Assembly: GCA_002339265.1 (NCBI GenBank)
Contig: DDKG01000075.1
Coordinates: forward strand, 82,831 to 146,830
Length of the DNA stretch: 64,000 bases
From: Massilia sp. UBA2604
Lineage (GTDB): Bacteria > Pseudomonadota > Gammaproteobacteria > Burkholderiales > Burkholderiaceae_D
Direction: 5' to 3'
In this document: positions 52,321-60,984 of the stretch, piece after piece
Layout: each line of letters starts with the position of its first letter
Numbering within the stretch: the stretch's first letter is position 1
The notes under the pieces: generated by a model
Told to the model about the DNA's origin: nothing
What the model saw: only the letters and a program-made list of their open reading frames with translations
The model's database searches: none
Made by a program: the position numbers and the translations under genes

Positions 52321-53184
52321 TTACGCAGGGTCCGGCCGGCTGGACGCGCCCGCCGCGATATTTTTTGCATCGATGTGCGCGCCCGCGGCGTCGAAGCGCG
52401 CCAGCAGCACCGTGACGTTGTCGCGGCTGGCGTGGCGCCGGCTCAGCGCGAGCAGGCCCGCGCAGGCCGCGTGCAGCTCATCCTCACGGTGCAGCAAGTC
52501 CGCGATCTCGGCATGCGGCACCCAGCCATGCAGGCCATCGCTGCACAGCAGCAGCAGGTCGCCCGCACGCACCTCGTGGCAGTCGAAGTCGGGCGCCACG
52601 GCAGGCGCCGGGCCGATCGCCTGCAGCAGCAGGTTACGCGGCGGCAGCTCGCCGGGCGCGCCCGATTCCAGCGCCAGCTGGTAGGCGGTCTGGTCGCGTG
52701 TCAGCTGGACCAGCAGGCCGTCGCGATAGCGGTACAAGCGGCTGTCGCCGACGTGGAACGAGAGCACGGCGCCCAGCGCCGGCAGGAACTGCAGGCCGGT
52801 CAGGGTGCTGCCCATGCCGTCGCCGTCGGCATGGCCTTGCGCGCGGTTCTCCTGGTACAACAGCGCATTGGCGCGGTCGACCGCGCGTCGCAGGCGCACG
52901 GCGCCGTTCCAGCGCAGGTCGAGGTCGGTGGCGTCGGGGTCGCCCGCCTCGCCATCGGAGGAAGGCAAGTCCTGGTGGTCGGCCAGGCTGCCGGCCAGCG
53001 CGGCCAGCGCGCCGCTGCTGGCGACCTCGCCCGACATATGGCCTCCCATGCCGTCGGCCACCGCAACCAGGCCGAGCGCCTCGTCGACCACGAAGCGGTC
53101 TTCGTTATGCGCGCGCACCTCGCCGGCCTCGCTCATGCCGCAGGCCCGCATGGCCAGGCGCGCGCTCACCAGAACCTGACGCAT
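52321..53184 (-). CDS. pppA: PP2C-type protein phosphatase (PppA-like)
   Basis: A 287-residue PP2C phosphatase: SEAGEVRAHNEDRFVVDE, LVAVADGMGGHMSGEVA, GSTLTGLQFLPALGAVLSFH with VGDSRLYRYRDG, LLLCSDGLHGWV and HASRDNVTVLLARF. All the metal-binding Asp positions are present. It should reverse PpkA phosphorylation of the FHA protein. The start is ATG 53184, inside the 3' end of the anti-sigma gene, so it is part of the sigma operon. Confidence 0.92.
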   Translation of the reverse strand: MRQVLVSARLAMRACGMSEAGEVRAHNEDRFVVDEALGLVAVADGMGGHMSGEVASSGALAALAGSLADHQDLPSSDGEAGDPDATDLDLRWNGAVRLRRAVDRANALLYQENRAQGHADGDGMGSTLTGLQFLPALGAVLSFHVGDSRLYRYRDGLLVQLTRDQTAYQLALESGAPGELPPRNLLLQAIGPAPAVAPDFDCHEVRAGDLLLLCSDGLHGWVPHAEIADLLHREDELHAACAGLLALSRRHASRDNVTVLLARFDAAGAHIDAKNIAAGASSRPDPA

Positions 53185-53885
53185 GGGCCGCTCAACACAT
53201 ACGGGCCGGTGGGCTGCAGCGCTGCGGGGTCTTTCTCGAAGCTCACCGCCAGCCGCGCCACCCCGGCAAACACGTCCTCGGCGGGCGCGCCGAGCGCAAT
53301 CGGCGCGTTGGCCCCGATGACCACGTTCGTGACCGGCACCGGTGCGCCATGCGCGGGCAGCGCCCACAGGCGCGCCACCCGCCCGGGCGGAATCGCGAGC
53401 GGCGCCAGCAGCCTGATGGTCATCGTCTCGCCGCGCCGGTGCGAACCCACGGTCAGCCGGCTCTGGCCGGCTTCGTCGTGCAGGATGCCGACGTAGCTGG
53501 CGGGCAGCGCCGCCGACATATGGTGCATGCCGAACAGGTGCTCGTTGGTCGAGACGAAGGCGGTGGCCACCACGGCGCCGAGCGCGAAGCCGAGCGCCGG
53601 CTTGAACCACTTGCGCAGCCGGTCCAGGACGTGCGCGCGCTCGCCGGGCGTGGCGGAAGGCTGGATGCGTCCGGCAATCCGCGTCCACACCGCCGGGGGC
53701 GGCGCCACGGCGGGAATCGCGCCATACAGCGGCGCCAGGCGGTTGTGCCAGTCGGCCACCGCGCGCTGCACCACGCTCGAACCGGCATGCAGGCGCGCGA
53801 AGCGGCGCCGCGCGCCGGCGCCCATCGTCCCCAGCACGTAGGCGCCGGCCAGCTTGTCCAGCAGTTCGGGCCGTTCGTAGTTCAC
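53166..53885 (-). CDS. Anti-sigma factor, RskA-like, GTG start
   Basis: A 239-residue membrane protein: N-terminal anti-sigma region (PELLDKLAGAYVLGTMGAGA, RRRFARLHAGSSVVQRAVAD), one transmembrane helix near 100-118 (ALGFALGAVVATAFVS) and a RskA-type periplasmic domain (VARLWALPAHGAPVPVTNVV). The start is GTG 53885 with GGGAGG before it and overlaps the sigma stop (GTGA). It would hold the ECF sigma factor until a cell-envelope signal releases it. Confidence 0.88.
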   Translation of the reverse strand: MNYERPELLDKLAGAYVLGTMGAGARRRFARLHAGSSVVQRAVADWHNRLAPLYGAIPAVAPPPAVWTRIAGRIQPSATPGERAHVLDRLRKWFKPALGFALGAVVATAFVSTNEHLFGMHHMSAALPASYVGILHDEAGQSRLTVGSHRRGETMTIRLLAPLAIPPGRVARLWALPAHGAPVPVTNVVIGANAPIALGAPAEDVFAGVARLAVSFEKDPAALQPTGPYVLSGPCVRFW

Positions 53886-54487
53886 GATGCCCTCCCGGTT
53901 GCCGGCTGCTGCTGCGCTTCGATGCATTTCCTCAGTCGCTCGAGGCCGCGCCGCACCCAGGCCTTGGCGGTCCCCAGCGGCACCCGCAGGTGCTCGGCCA
54001 GTTCGGAATGCGACAGGCCGTCGTAGAACGCGAGCGCCAGCGACTGGCGCTGCGGCGCGTCCAGCAGCGCCACGCAGCGCTTGAGGACGAGCGCCTCGGT
54101 CGCGGCGCTGAACAGCTCGTGCGGATCGGCGTGCTCGGCGATCGCTTCCACCTGCCCTTCCGCGGCCGCATTCACGGAATCGGTGCTCTCCGTCTCGCGC
54201 TTGAACTTGCGCAGGTGGTCGAGCGCCTTGTTGCGCACCACGCTGATCAGCCAGGTCATGGGGGCCGACAGCGTGGCCGCATAGGTGCCGGCCTGCTGCC
54301 AGACGTTGATATAGGCTTCCTGCAGGATCTCCTCGGCGGCGGAGGCGGTGCGCAGGTAGCGCAGCGCCACCCCGTACAGGTGGGAACTGGTCAGGTCGTA
54401 GAGTTCCTTGAACGCCTGCTGGTCGCGCAGCGCGACTCGTGCGAGCAGGTCGACCAGGCGCTGGTTTTGCGGTGTGTGAATGAGCAT
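53882..54487 (-). CDS. ECF sigma factor (SigK-like group)
   Basis: A 201-residue sigma-70-family factor: sigma-2 region LYGVALRYLRTASAAEEILQ with EAYINVWQQAGTY, the core-binding MTWLISVVRNKALDHLRKFK, and sigma-4 region LALAFYDGLSHSELAEHLRV with GTAKAWVRRGLERLRK. It is coupled to its anti-sigma gene. It stands at the head of the T6SS operon and may transcribe it. ATG 54487 is used; an upstream start at 54577 lacks family similarity. Gap 54488-54732 holds divergent promoters. Confidence 0.92.
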   Translation of the reverse strand: MLIHTPQNQRLVDLLARVALRDQQAFKELYDLTSSHLYGVALRYLRTASAAEEILQEAYINVWQQAGTYAATLSAPMTWLISVVRNKALDHLRKFKRETESTDSVNAAAEGQVEAIAEHADPHELFSAATEALVLKRCVALLDAPQRQSLALAFYDGLSHSELAEHLRVPLGTAKAWVRRGLERLRKCIEAQQQPATGRAS

Positions 54488-54732
54488 GTGCGTGCTTGGG
54501 CCATAGGTTGACGTCGGGATGCGTCTAGCTACGTTGGAATCGCACACCTGGATGCGCTTTCGGCCCGTTTCAGACAAAGTGTCGCCGCTCGCGCGCGCGG
54601 CAATTTGTATTGACGGTCCGTAACGACACTTGTGCTTTTATTAGCTTATCCCTATCGAATAACCAAATGCGATAGCTTGGCATAAGGAGATACGATTGGC
54701 CGTGACTTTTGGTTTCCTGCACGATCCTGCTC

Positions 54733-55476
54733 ATGAACCTGACACACGATCGACACAGTCACCTGGCGGGCCTGATCACCGCCGCGGCAACCGGAGACCA
54801 CACGGCCTTCCGGGAATTGCACGCCCTGACCCACGACTACCTGTATCACACGGCCCTGCGGCTGTTGCGCCTGCCAAGCCTGGCGGAGGACGTGCTGCAG
54901 GACGCCTATCTGAGCATCTGGCTGCACGCCAAATCCTTCCGCCCCGGCCAGGCCAGTCCGATGACCTGGCTGATCGCGATCGTCAGGAACCGCGCCTTCA
55001 GCATCCTGCGCAGCAACCGCAACGGCATCGCCTCGCTGATGTCGGAAGAAGACCCGGCGCTGCTGGCCGAAGTGGAGCAAAGGGATGGCATCGACCTCGA
55101 CCCCGGCGCCCAGGTCTTCGATGCGGTGGCGCGCATGCGCCTGGAACAGGCGATGGCGCGGCTGGAGCCGGCCCAGCGCCAGAGCATCGCGCTGGCCTTC
55201 GGCCAGGAATTGACGCATGCCGAGATCGCGCGCCATCTCGGGGTGCCGCTGGGCACGGCGAAGAGCTGGTTGCGGCGCGGCATGGAACGGCTGCGCGTGT
55301 GCCTGGAAGAACCGGCGGACGTCCAGCCGATCATGCTGTCGGCGACGCGTCGGCGCGCGCCGGTCGACCCGCATCCGATGCCGCGCCGGCGCAGCGCCAA
55401 GCCGCCAGTCAAGGGGCGGACGGGCGTGGACGTCAGGCGCCCCGCTGGTCCCACGCTCGGGGGCTGCCTTCCATGA
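54733..55476 (+). CDS. ECF sigma factor without adjacent anti-sigma gene
   Basis: A 247-residue sigma factor of the same broad group as its divergent neighbour (AEDVLQDAYLSIWLHAKSFR, MTWLIAIVRNRAFSILRSNR, ELTHAEIARHLGVPLGTAKS, LRRGMERLRVCLEEP). After sigma-4 there is a basic, Pro/Arg-rich tail of about 50 residues. The next gene is a convergent LysR regulator whose 3' end overlaps by 44 bases, so no anti-sigma partner is encoded here. The start chosen is the ATG at 54733; an upstream frame exists. Confidence 0.85.
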   Translation: MNLTHDRHSHLAGLITAAATGDHTAFRELHALTHDYLYHTALRLLRLPSLAEDVLQDAYLSIWLHAKSFRPGQASPMTWLIAIVRNRAFSILRSNRNGIASLMSEEDPALLAEVEQRDGIDLDPGAQVFDAVARMRLEQAMARLEPAQRQSIALAFGQELTHAEIARHLGVPLGTAKSWLRRGMERLRVCLEEPADVQPIMLSATRRRAPVDPHPMPRRRSAKPPVKGRTGVDVRRPAGPTLGGCLP

Positions 55477-56404
55477 CTTCCTGCATCTGGGTGCGCAGCC
55501 ACAGCAAGCCCGGATCGCCGTCGCTGCTCGGATGCCACGCCATGCACAGCGTATAGGTCAGGAAAGGGAAGGCCAGGTCGACCACCTCGACGCAGGAATG
55601 GTTGTAGGGTGCGATGAAGGCCGGCACGGTGCACACCAGGTCGCTCTGGCCGACGATCGCCGCCACGGCGCTGAAGTCGCGCACCGCCATCATCGTGTGG
55701 CGCGAATGACCGAGCCGGTACAACTGTTCGTCCATGAAGCCGTGCAGATTGCTGTCGCGCGCCACGTTCACGTGCTCGAGCTTGCAGTATTCGCCCAGCG
55801 TCACCTGGACATTGCCTCGCGGATGTCCCTTGCGCTGCACCATCACGTACGGCGTCGTCATCAGCTCGCGGCTCAGGAGGCCCGACGGCAGCAGGCAGGC
55901 CGTGCTGAAGCACAGGTCCACGTCGCCCTTCTCGAGCCGGCTCGCCAGGTCGCTGCCGTCGGGCGCGTCCAGGGTCAGGCGCAAGCCCCTGTTGCCCACC
56001 GCCTGCATGCGCTGCGCCAGGCCCGGCAGGATCACGGCGGCGCCGGTGTTGTTGGCGACGATATTGAAGGTGCGGGTCGCGCTCCCGGGATCGAATTCGT
56101 CGGTGTCGAAACGCACCGCCGCGTTCAGGCCCGCCAGCGCGGGCTGCAGCCGGCGGTGCAGCTTGAGCGCGAACGGCGACGGCGCCAGGCCGCGCCCGCT
56201 TTCGGCAGGCACCAGCAGCGGATCGTTGAACAGCTGGCGCAGGCGCGACAGCTGCGCCGACAGCGCCGGTTGGCTCACGTGCAGGCGCGCCGCGGCGCGC
56301 GTGACGTTGCACTCTTCGAGCAGGACGTTCAGGGACAGCAGCAGTGGCAGGTCGGCGCCGCGCAAGGACGGCGCGACGCGCGATAGGGATAGTGGCTTGT
56401 TCAT
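55433..56404 (-). CDS. LysR-family transcription regulator
   Basis: A 323-residue regulator. The N-terminal winged HTH (LLLSLNVLLEECNVTRAAAR, LHVSQPALSAQLSRLRQLFN) and effector-binding domain (FNIVANNTGAAVILPGLAQR onward) are complete. It is the NodD/LinR-like subgroup by its first 80 residues. The adjacent leftward SDR gene ends 77 bases upstream and is in the same orientation, so the target is unclear. Confidence 0.9.
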   Translation of the reverse strand: MNKPLSLSRVAPSLRGADLPLLLSLNVLLEECNVTRAAARLHVSQPALSAQLSRLRQLFNDPLLVPAESGRGLAPSPFALKLHRRLQPALAGLNAAVRFDTDEFDPGSATRTFNIVANNTGAAVILPGLAQRMQAVGNRGLRLTLDAPDGSDLASRLEKGDVDLCFSTACLLPSGLLSRELMTTPYVMVQRKGHPRGNVQVTLGEYCKLEHVNVARDSNLHGFMDEQLYRLGHSRHTMMAVRDFSAVAAIVGQSDLVCTVPAFIAPYNHSCVEVVDLAFPFLTYTLCMAWHPSSDGDPGLLWLRTQMQEVMEGSPRAWDQRGA

Positions 56405-56481
56405 GTGGTTGAGCTTTCTGGAAGTCCGCAGGAGGCCCTCGCGCCTCCTGCAAACGTTTTCATCAGGTTGACGTCATGTCG

Positions 56482-57273
56482 TTACACGGTCGGGATGGTG
56501 CCGCCGTCGATGACGAATTCGGCGCCGTGGACCGAGGCCGCCAGCGGCGACAATAAAAAGGCGACCAGCTCGGCGACTTCCTCGGGCTTGCCGGGGCGGC
56601 CGATCGGGATGCCGCCGAGCGAGTCCATCAGCCGTTCGCGGGCGGCCTCGATGCTGCCGCCGTCGTGCTTCGCCATGCGTTCGAGCAGCGCGTGGGCGGC
56701 GGTGGTCTCGATAAAGCCGGGGGCGACGGCATTGACGCGGATCCCGCGCGGCCCGAATTCATTGGCCAGCGACTTGCTGTAGCTGGCCAGGGCGGCCTTC
56801 GCCGCGGCGTAGGCGACCGTCGATTCGTACAGGGGCAGGCGGCGCTGGATCGATGTGATGTGCACGATGGCGCCAGCGCCCCGCTCCACCATCGGCGGCA
56901 GGAAGGCGCGGTCGACCCGCACCGCGCTCATCAGGTTGAGCTGGAGCGCGTCGTCCCACATGGCGTCGGTCAGGGCCAGCGCGCCCCCGCCCGGCGCCGA
57001 CGAGCCGCCGACGTTATTGACCAAAAAGTCCAGGTGGCCGAACTCGTCCTGGACTGTGTCGACCAGGCGGCGCACGCCGTCGGTGCTGGCCAGGTCGGCT
57101 TCCACGTAGCGCACCAACGCCACGGGGTCCTGCGGCTGGTTGCGCGCCGGGGCGATCACGGTCGCGCCGCGCGCGGCCAGGGCGCGCACGATGGCTTCGC
57201 CCATGCCCTTGGTGCCGCCGGTGACCAGGGCCCGTTTGCCTTCGAATGCGTAGTTACCGATGGCGTTGCTCAT
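56482..57273 (-). CDS. SDR-family NAD(P)-dependent oxidoreductase
   Basis: A 263-residue Rossmann enzyme: cofactor motif VTGGTKGMGEAIVRALAARG, NNVGG, active-site Ser in HITSIQRRLP and the YxxxK pair in YAAAKAALASYSKSL, and the closing VHGAEFVIDGGTIPTV. Substrate unknown. Its start overlaps the SnoaL-like gene's stop by four bases, so the two are co-translated; the pair is divergent from the LysR gene at 57724. Confidence 0.92.
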   Translation of the reverse strand: MSNAIGNYAFEGKRALVTGGTKGMGEAIVRALAARGATVIAPARNQPQDPVALVRYVEADLASTDGVRRLVDTVQDEFGHLDFLVNNVGGSSAPGGGALALTDAMWDDALQLNLMSAVRVDRAFLPPMVERGAGAIVHITSIQRRLPLYESTVAYAAAKAALASYSKSLANEFGPRGIRVNAVAPGFIETTAAHALLERMAKHDGGSIEAARERLMDSLGGIPIGRPGKPEEVAELVAFLLSPLAASVHGAEFVIDGGTIPTV

Positions 57274-57605
57274 GGCTTGACCTCCAGCGAAGCGATCCCG
57301 TCGGACTGCAGTGCGAAGTGGAAGGCGAGCGTGATCGGGCTGCCAGGGAAGTTGCCGCTCACTTCGGCGCGCACGGCGTAGCCGTCATCGGTGCCATCGA
57401 TGCGGTCGATGCCGAGCGGCGCCATGGTGGCGCCGTACTCGCGCGCGGAATGCTCGGCCCAGGCAGCGATGTCGGCGCGGCCGCGGTGCACGCGGCCCTC
57501 GTCGTGCACGGTGGCGTCAGGCAGGAAGGCGGCGGCCACGCGCTGGGCATCCTGCGCGTTGGAGGCCTCGACATAGGCCGAGATGGGTGAAGGCAGATTG
57601 ATCAT
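57270..57605 (-). CDS. SnoaL/NTF2-like protein
   Basis: A 111-residue small cone-fold protein: SPISAYVEASNAQDAQRVAA, FLPDATVHDEGRVHRGR, ADIAAWAEHSAREYGATM and LAFHFALQSDGIASLEVKP. SnoaL-like proteins act as isomerases or bind small hydrophobic ligands. First gene of the two-gene operon with the SDR enzyme, opposite the LysR gene that probably controls it across the 118-base gap. Confidence 0.85.
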   Translation of the reverse strand: MINLPSPISAYVEASNAQDAQRVAAAFLPDATVHDEGRVHRGRADIAAWAEHSAREYGATMAPLGIDRIDGTDDGYAVRAEVSGNFPGSPITLAFHFALQSDGIASLEVKP

Positions 57606-57723
57606 TTGGTTTCTCCTTGAAAGTAGGTACTTCCAGTGTAGAGCTCACCACTATGGCGAAAAAGATCCAAAGAAGATATGCTCAATAAACCTGAAGTTCA
57701 TAATCAATAGTCCAGATACTCCC

Positions 57724-58659
57724 GTGAGTTCCCTCGAACTGATCCGTCTTTTCCTTGCCGTCGCCGAGCACCGCAGCTTCACGCTGGCGGCCAGGCGCCT
57801 CGACGTCAGCCCCACGGCGGTCAGCAAGGGCGTACGCGCGCTGGAAGCCAAGCACGGTGTGCCGCTGTTTACCCGCACCACCCGCAGCGTGTCCCTCACC
57901 GACGCCGGCGCCAGCCTGTTCGCCGCGTTGAAACCGGCGGTGAGCCAGATCGAGGATGCCTTTTCGGAGCTGGAACGACTCCAGCGCCGCCCTGCCGGCC
58001 GCCTGCGCATCACCGCGCCGCGCGCCTTCGGGCGCCTGGTGGCGGGGGTGCTGGTGCCGCGCATGCGCGCCAGCCACCCCGACATCAGCTTCGACCTGTC
58101 GCTCGACGACGGCCTGGTCGACCTGGTGGCCGCCGGCTTCGACGCCGGCATCCGCCTCGGCCAGGCGATCGCCCAGGACATGGTCGCCATCCGCCTCAGC
58201 CGCCCGCTGTCCTGGTCGATCGTCGCGGCGCCCGCCTACTTCGCGCGGCATGGCGTGCCCTCCCACCCGCGCGAACTGCTGCAGCACAGCACCATCCGCT
58301 ACCGCTTCATCACCTCCGGCGTCCTGCCGCCGTGGACCTTCCGCGACGGCGGGGACGAGGCCGGCGCCGGCGCCGAGTATCTGCTCGATACCGACGCCGC
58401 CCTGTGCGCCAACGACACCGGGATGATCGCCGAGCTGGCGCGCCAGGGCCTGGGCCTCGCCCGCCTGCCGGACATCGAGATCGTCGACGATCTGCGCCAG
58501 GGCCGCCTGGTGCGGACGCTCGCCGCCCATGTCCCGCCGACCTCCGGTCTCTATCTTTACTTTCCGATGCGCAGCCAGCACCAGCCCAAGATGCGGGCCC
58601 TGGTCGACGAGGCGTCGCGGGTGGCCAATGAAGGCCTGCTCGACGTCTCGTTCGACTAG
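57724..58659 (+). CDS. LysR-family transcription regulator, GTG start
   Basis: A 311-residue regulator of the DsdC/PA2758-like type: LIRLFLAVAEHRSFTLAARR, LDVSPTAVSKGVRALEAKHG, VPLFTRTTRSVSLTDAG, then the effector domain (GRLRITAPRAFGRLVAGVLV). GTG 57724 begins right where the family N-terminus begins; the longer frame is not similar. Divergent from the SnoaL/SDR operon. Confidence 0.9.
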   Translation: MSSLELIRLFLAVAEHRSFTLAARRLDVSPTAVSKGVRALEAKHGVPLFTRTTRSVSLTDAGASLFAALKPAVSQIEDAFSELERLQRRPAGRLRITAPRAFGRLVAGVLVPRMRASHPDISFDLSLDDGLVDLVAAGFDAGIRLGQAIAQDMVAIRLSRPLSWSIVAAPAYFARHGVPSHPRELLQHSTIRYRFITSGVLPPWTFRDGGDEAGAGAEYLLDTDAALCANDTGMIAELARQGLGLARLPDIEIVDDLRQGRLVRTLAAHVPPTSGLYLYFPMRSQHQPKMRALVDEASRVANEGLLDVSFD

Positions 58660-58669
58660 CCGTCTGCCC

Positions 58670-59452
58670 TCAGTTGGCGGCGGTCGCGGCCACCGCGTCC
58701 AGGATCACCTTGGCGACGTCGGCCGGACGCGACTGCTGCGGCACGTGGCTGGCCGGCAGGTCGGTGACCTTGGCGCCGATCTTCTTGGCCATCGCGCGCT
58801 GCAGGCCAGGGTCGATCATGCGGTCGCGGGCGCTGACGATGAACCAGGACGGCTTGCCCTGCCAGGCCGCATTGGTGACCTTGTCGCTGAACGCCTTGGC
58901 CTGGATCGGGCCCTGGATCGCGGTCATCACGGCGGCTTGCGCGGCCGGCACGTCCTGGGCGAAGTCTTCGCGCATCGCGGCCTCCGGCAGGCTCAGGAAA
59001 CCCTCCTTGTCGGCCACGAACCGCTTGCTGCCGGGGGCGGCCGGATAGCCTTCGCCGGTCTCGGCGGTGGACTTGCCCGCATCCGGGGCAAATGCCGCCA
59101 CGTACACCAGGCTGCCCACCTTGTCGTGCTGGCCGGCCTCGGTGATCACCGTGCCGCCCCAGGAGTGCCCCACCAGCACCACCTTGCCCGGCTGGGTCTC
59201 GATCGCGCGCCTGGCGGCGGCGACGTCGTCGGCCAGCGAGGTCAGCGGGTTCTGGACCGCGGTGACCTTCACGCCCTTGGCTTGCAGCAGCGGGATGACC
59301 TTGGCCCAGTCCGAGCCGTCGGCGAAGGCGCCGTGCACGATCACGACGGAGGGCTTGGCGGCCGCCCTGGTGTCGGCGGCGTGGACGTTGGCGCCGATGG
59401 CGGTGAAAGCGGCCGCGATGGCCAGGGTGCGCAGGTGGTGTTTGACGGTCAT
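58670..59452 (-). CDS. Secreted alpha/beta hydrolase
   Basis: A 260-residue hydrolase with signal peptide (LRTLAIAAAFTAIGANVHAA). IVHGAFADGSDW is the oxyanion region, VLVGHSWGGTVI carries the nucleophile Ser, and SHVPQQSRP near the end carries the His. It belongs to the plant SABP2/esterase-like group of bacterial hydrolases, substrate unknown. The 216 bases to 59668 carry no gene, apart from a short direct repeat of AGTGAAACCAGTT near 59480-59510. Confidence 0.88.
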   Translation of the reverse strand: MTVKHHLRTLAIAAAFTAIGANVHAADTRAAAKPSVVIVHGAFADGSDWAKVIPLLQAKGVKVTAVQNPLTSLADDVAAARRAIETQPGKVVLVGHSWGGTVITEAGQHDKVGSLVYVAAFAPDAGKSTAETGEGYPAAPGSKRFVADKEGFLSLPEAAMREDFAQDVPAAQAAVMTAIQGPIQAKAFSDKVTNAAWQGKPSWFIVSARDRMIDPGLQRAMAKKIGAKVTDLPASHVPQQSRPADVAKVILDAVAATAAN

Positions 59453-59668
59453 GATGTTCTCCTTGAGGTGTTGTCGGCTTAGTGAAACCAGTTAGTGAAA
59501 CCAGTTAGTGAAGCCAGTATAGGGATGGCCACATCGTCGCGGTATCGGTCGATCGACCGAGGCGACCGGCGCCACGCCGTCCCGCCCTTCCCGCATCACC
59601 TTCCCGCATGCCCAAACAGCATATACGGCGTCATTTCCGCACTGGATGCACCGTCAAGCCACTTTTTT

Positions 59669-60766
59669 TCAGTCGAATACGGGGGTCTGGACGCCAAGCA
59701 GCTGGTGGATCTTGGGCGACGTCGTCGTATACAGCATGTGCGTTTTCCTGCCCGGGAAGACATAGGCCGCGGCGCCGAAGGCCGCCAGCGCCGCCTCGTG
59801 GAAGCCCGACAGGATCAGTTTCTTCTTGCCGGGATAGGTATTGATGTCGCCCACCGCGAAGATGCCCGGCTCGCTGGTCTCGAAGGTCGCGGTATCGCGC
59901 ACCCGCAACTGGCGCATTTCCATGTCCAGGCCCCAGTCCATGATCGGCCCGAGCATCGGCAGCAGGCCGAAGAACACCATCAGGATGTCCACCGGCACGC
60001 GCCGGGTCACGCCATCGCCGACGGCCACCTTCACTTCGGACAGCCGGCCGCCCTGGACGTCGAAGCCCGTGACCTGGCCGGAGATGAACTGCATTTTGTG
60101 TTCCTCGCACAGCCCCTTCATCCTGGCGATCGAGGCGGGAGCGGCGCGGAAACTGTCACGGCGGTGCACCAGCACGACCGACTCGGCCTTGCCCGTCAAT
60201 TCCAGCGCCCAGTCCAGCGCCGCATCCCCGCCGCCGAGAATCACCAGCTGCCTGCCATGGAAGCGTTCGGGGTGCTTGACCCGGTAGAACAGCTGGCTGC
60301 CCTCGAAGCGATCGATGCCGGCTACCTTCAGGGGGCGCGGCTGGAAGGCGCCGACGCCGGCCGCGATGATCACCGTTTTCGCGATGAAGCGCGTGCCGAG
60401 CGAGGTCTCGAGGTCGAAGCGGCGGTCGGCGCGCCGCTGCAGCTGCGTCACCTCTTGCCCCAGGTGGAAGGTCGGCGCGAACGGCGCGATCTGCCTGAGA
60501 AGATTGTCGGTCAGTTCGCGGCCGGTCAGGACCGGGGCTGCCGGGATGTCGTAGATCGGCTTGTCGGGGTACAGCTCCATGCACTGGCCGCCCACCGCGC
60601 CGAGCGAATCGATCACGTGGGCCCGGATGTCCAGCAGGCCCAGTTCGAAGACCTGGAGCAGGCCCACCGGGCCGGCGCCGACGATCACGGCGTCGGCTTC
60701 GATGGCGCCGTCGCTCGCCTGGAATTCGGGCCTCGCGATGTCTGGCATGTCATTTGGTTTGTTCAT
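59669..60766 (-). CDS. Type-2 ferredoxin/flavodoxin-NADP reductase
   Basis: A 365-residue flavoprotein with thioredoxin-reductase layout but no CxxC: FAD motif [24 protein letters not shown] motif [20 protein letters not shown] and the terminal [20 protein letters not shown]. The C-terminal extension ([17 protein letters not shown]) is typical of YumC-type ferredoxin-NADP reductases. A 218-base gap follows it upstream of the glycosyltransferase gene; it holds the two divergent promoters. Confidence 0.9.
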   Translation of the reverse strand: MNKPNDMPDIARPEFQASDGAIEADAVIVGAGPVGLLQVFELGLLDIRAHVIDSLGAVGGQCMELYPDKPIYDIPAAPVLTGRELTDNLLRQIAPFAPTFHLGQEVTQLQRRADRRFDLETSLGTRFIAKTVIIAAGVGAFQPRPLKVAGIDRFEGSQLFYRVKHPERFHGRQLVILGGGDAALDWALELTGKAESVVLVHRRDSFRAAPASIARMKGLCEEHKMQFISGQVTGFDVQGGRLSEVKVAVGDGVTRRVPVDILMVFFGLLPMLGPIMDWGLDMEMRQLRVRDTATFETSEPGIFAVGDINTYPGKKKLILSGFHEAALAAFGAAAYVFPGRKTHMLYTTTSPKIHQLLGVQTPVFD

Positions 60767-60984
60767 ATTCAGCTCCTTATTGGATCGAGGGCGTCCATCG
60801 CTGGACAGGGACTTTATAAACCCTCAAGTCCACTTGAGGTCAACCGCATCGATGGCGCCTCACGACAGGTCCGACGGCATCAAATAAAACGGCTGTTTCC
60901 GCAACAAATCAGGCACGCCGGCGCCGAGCCGAATTACAATTACTCATATTGCCGAAAGGAAAGCCGATACAGCGGCGTGTACGT

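Noticed and set aside
49057-53496. Frame of about 1480 codons on the plus strand
   Set aside because: Antisense to tssC, tssB, tssA and pppA, all of which have clear family motifs.
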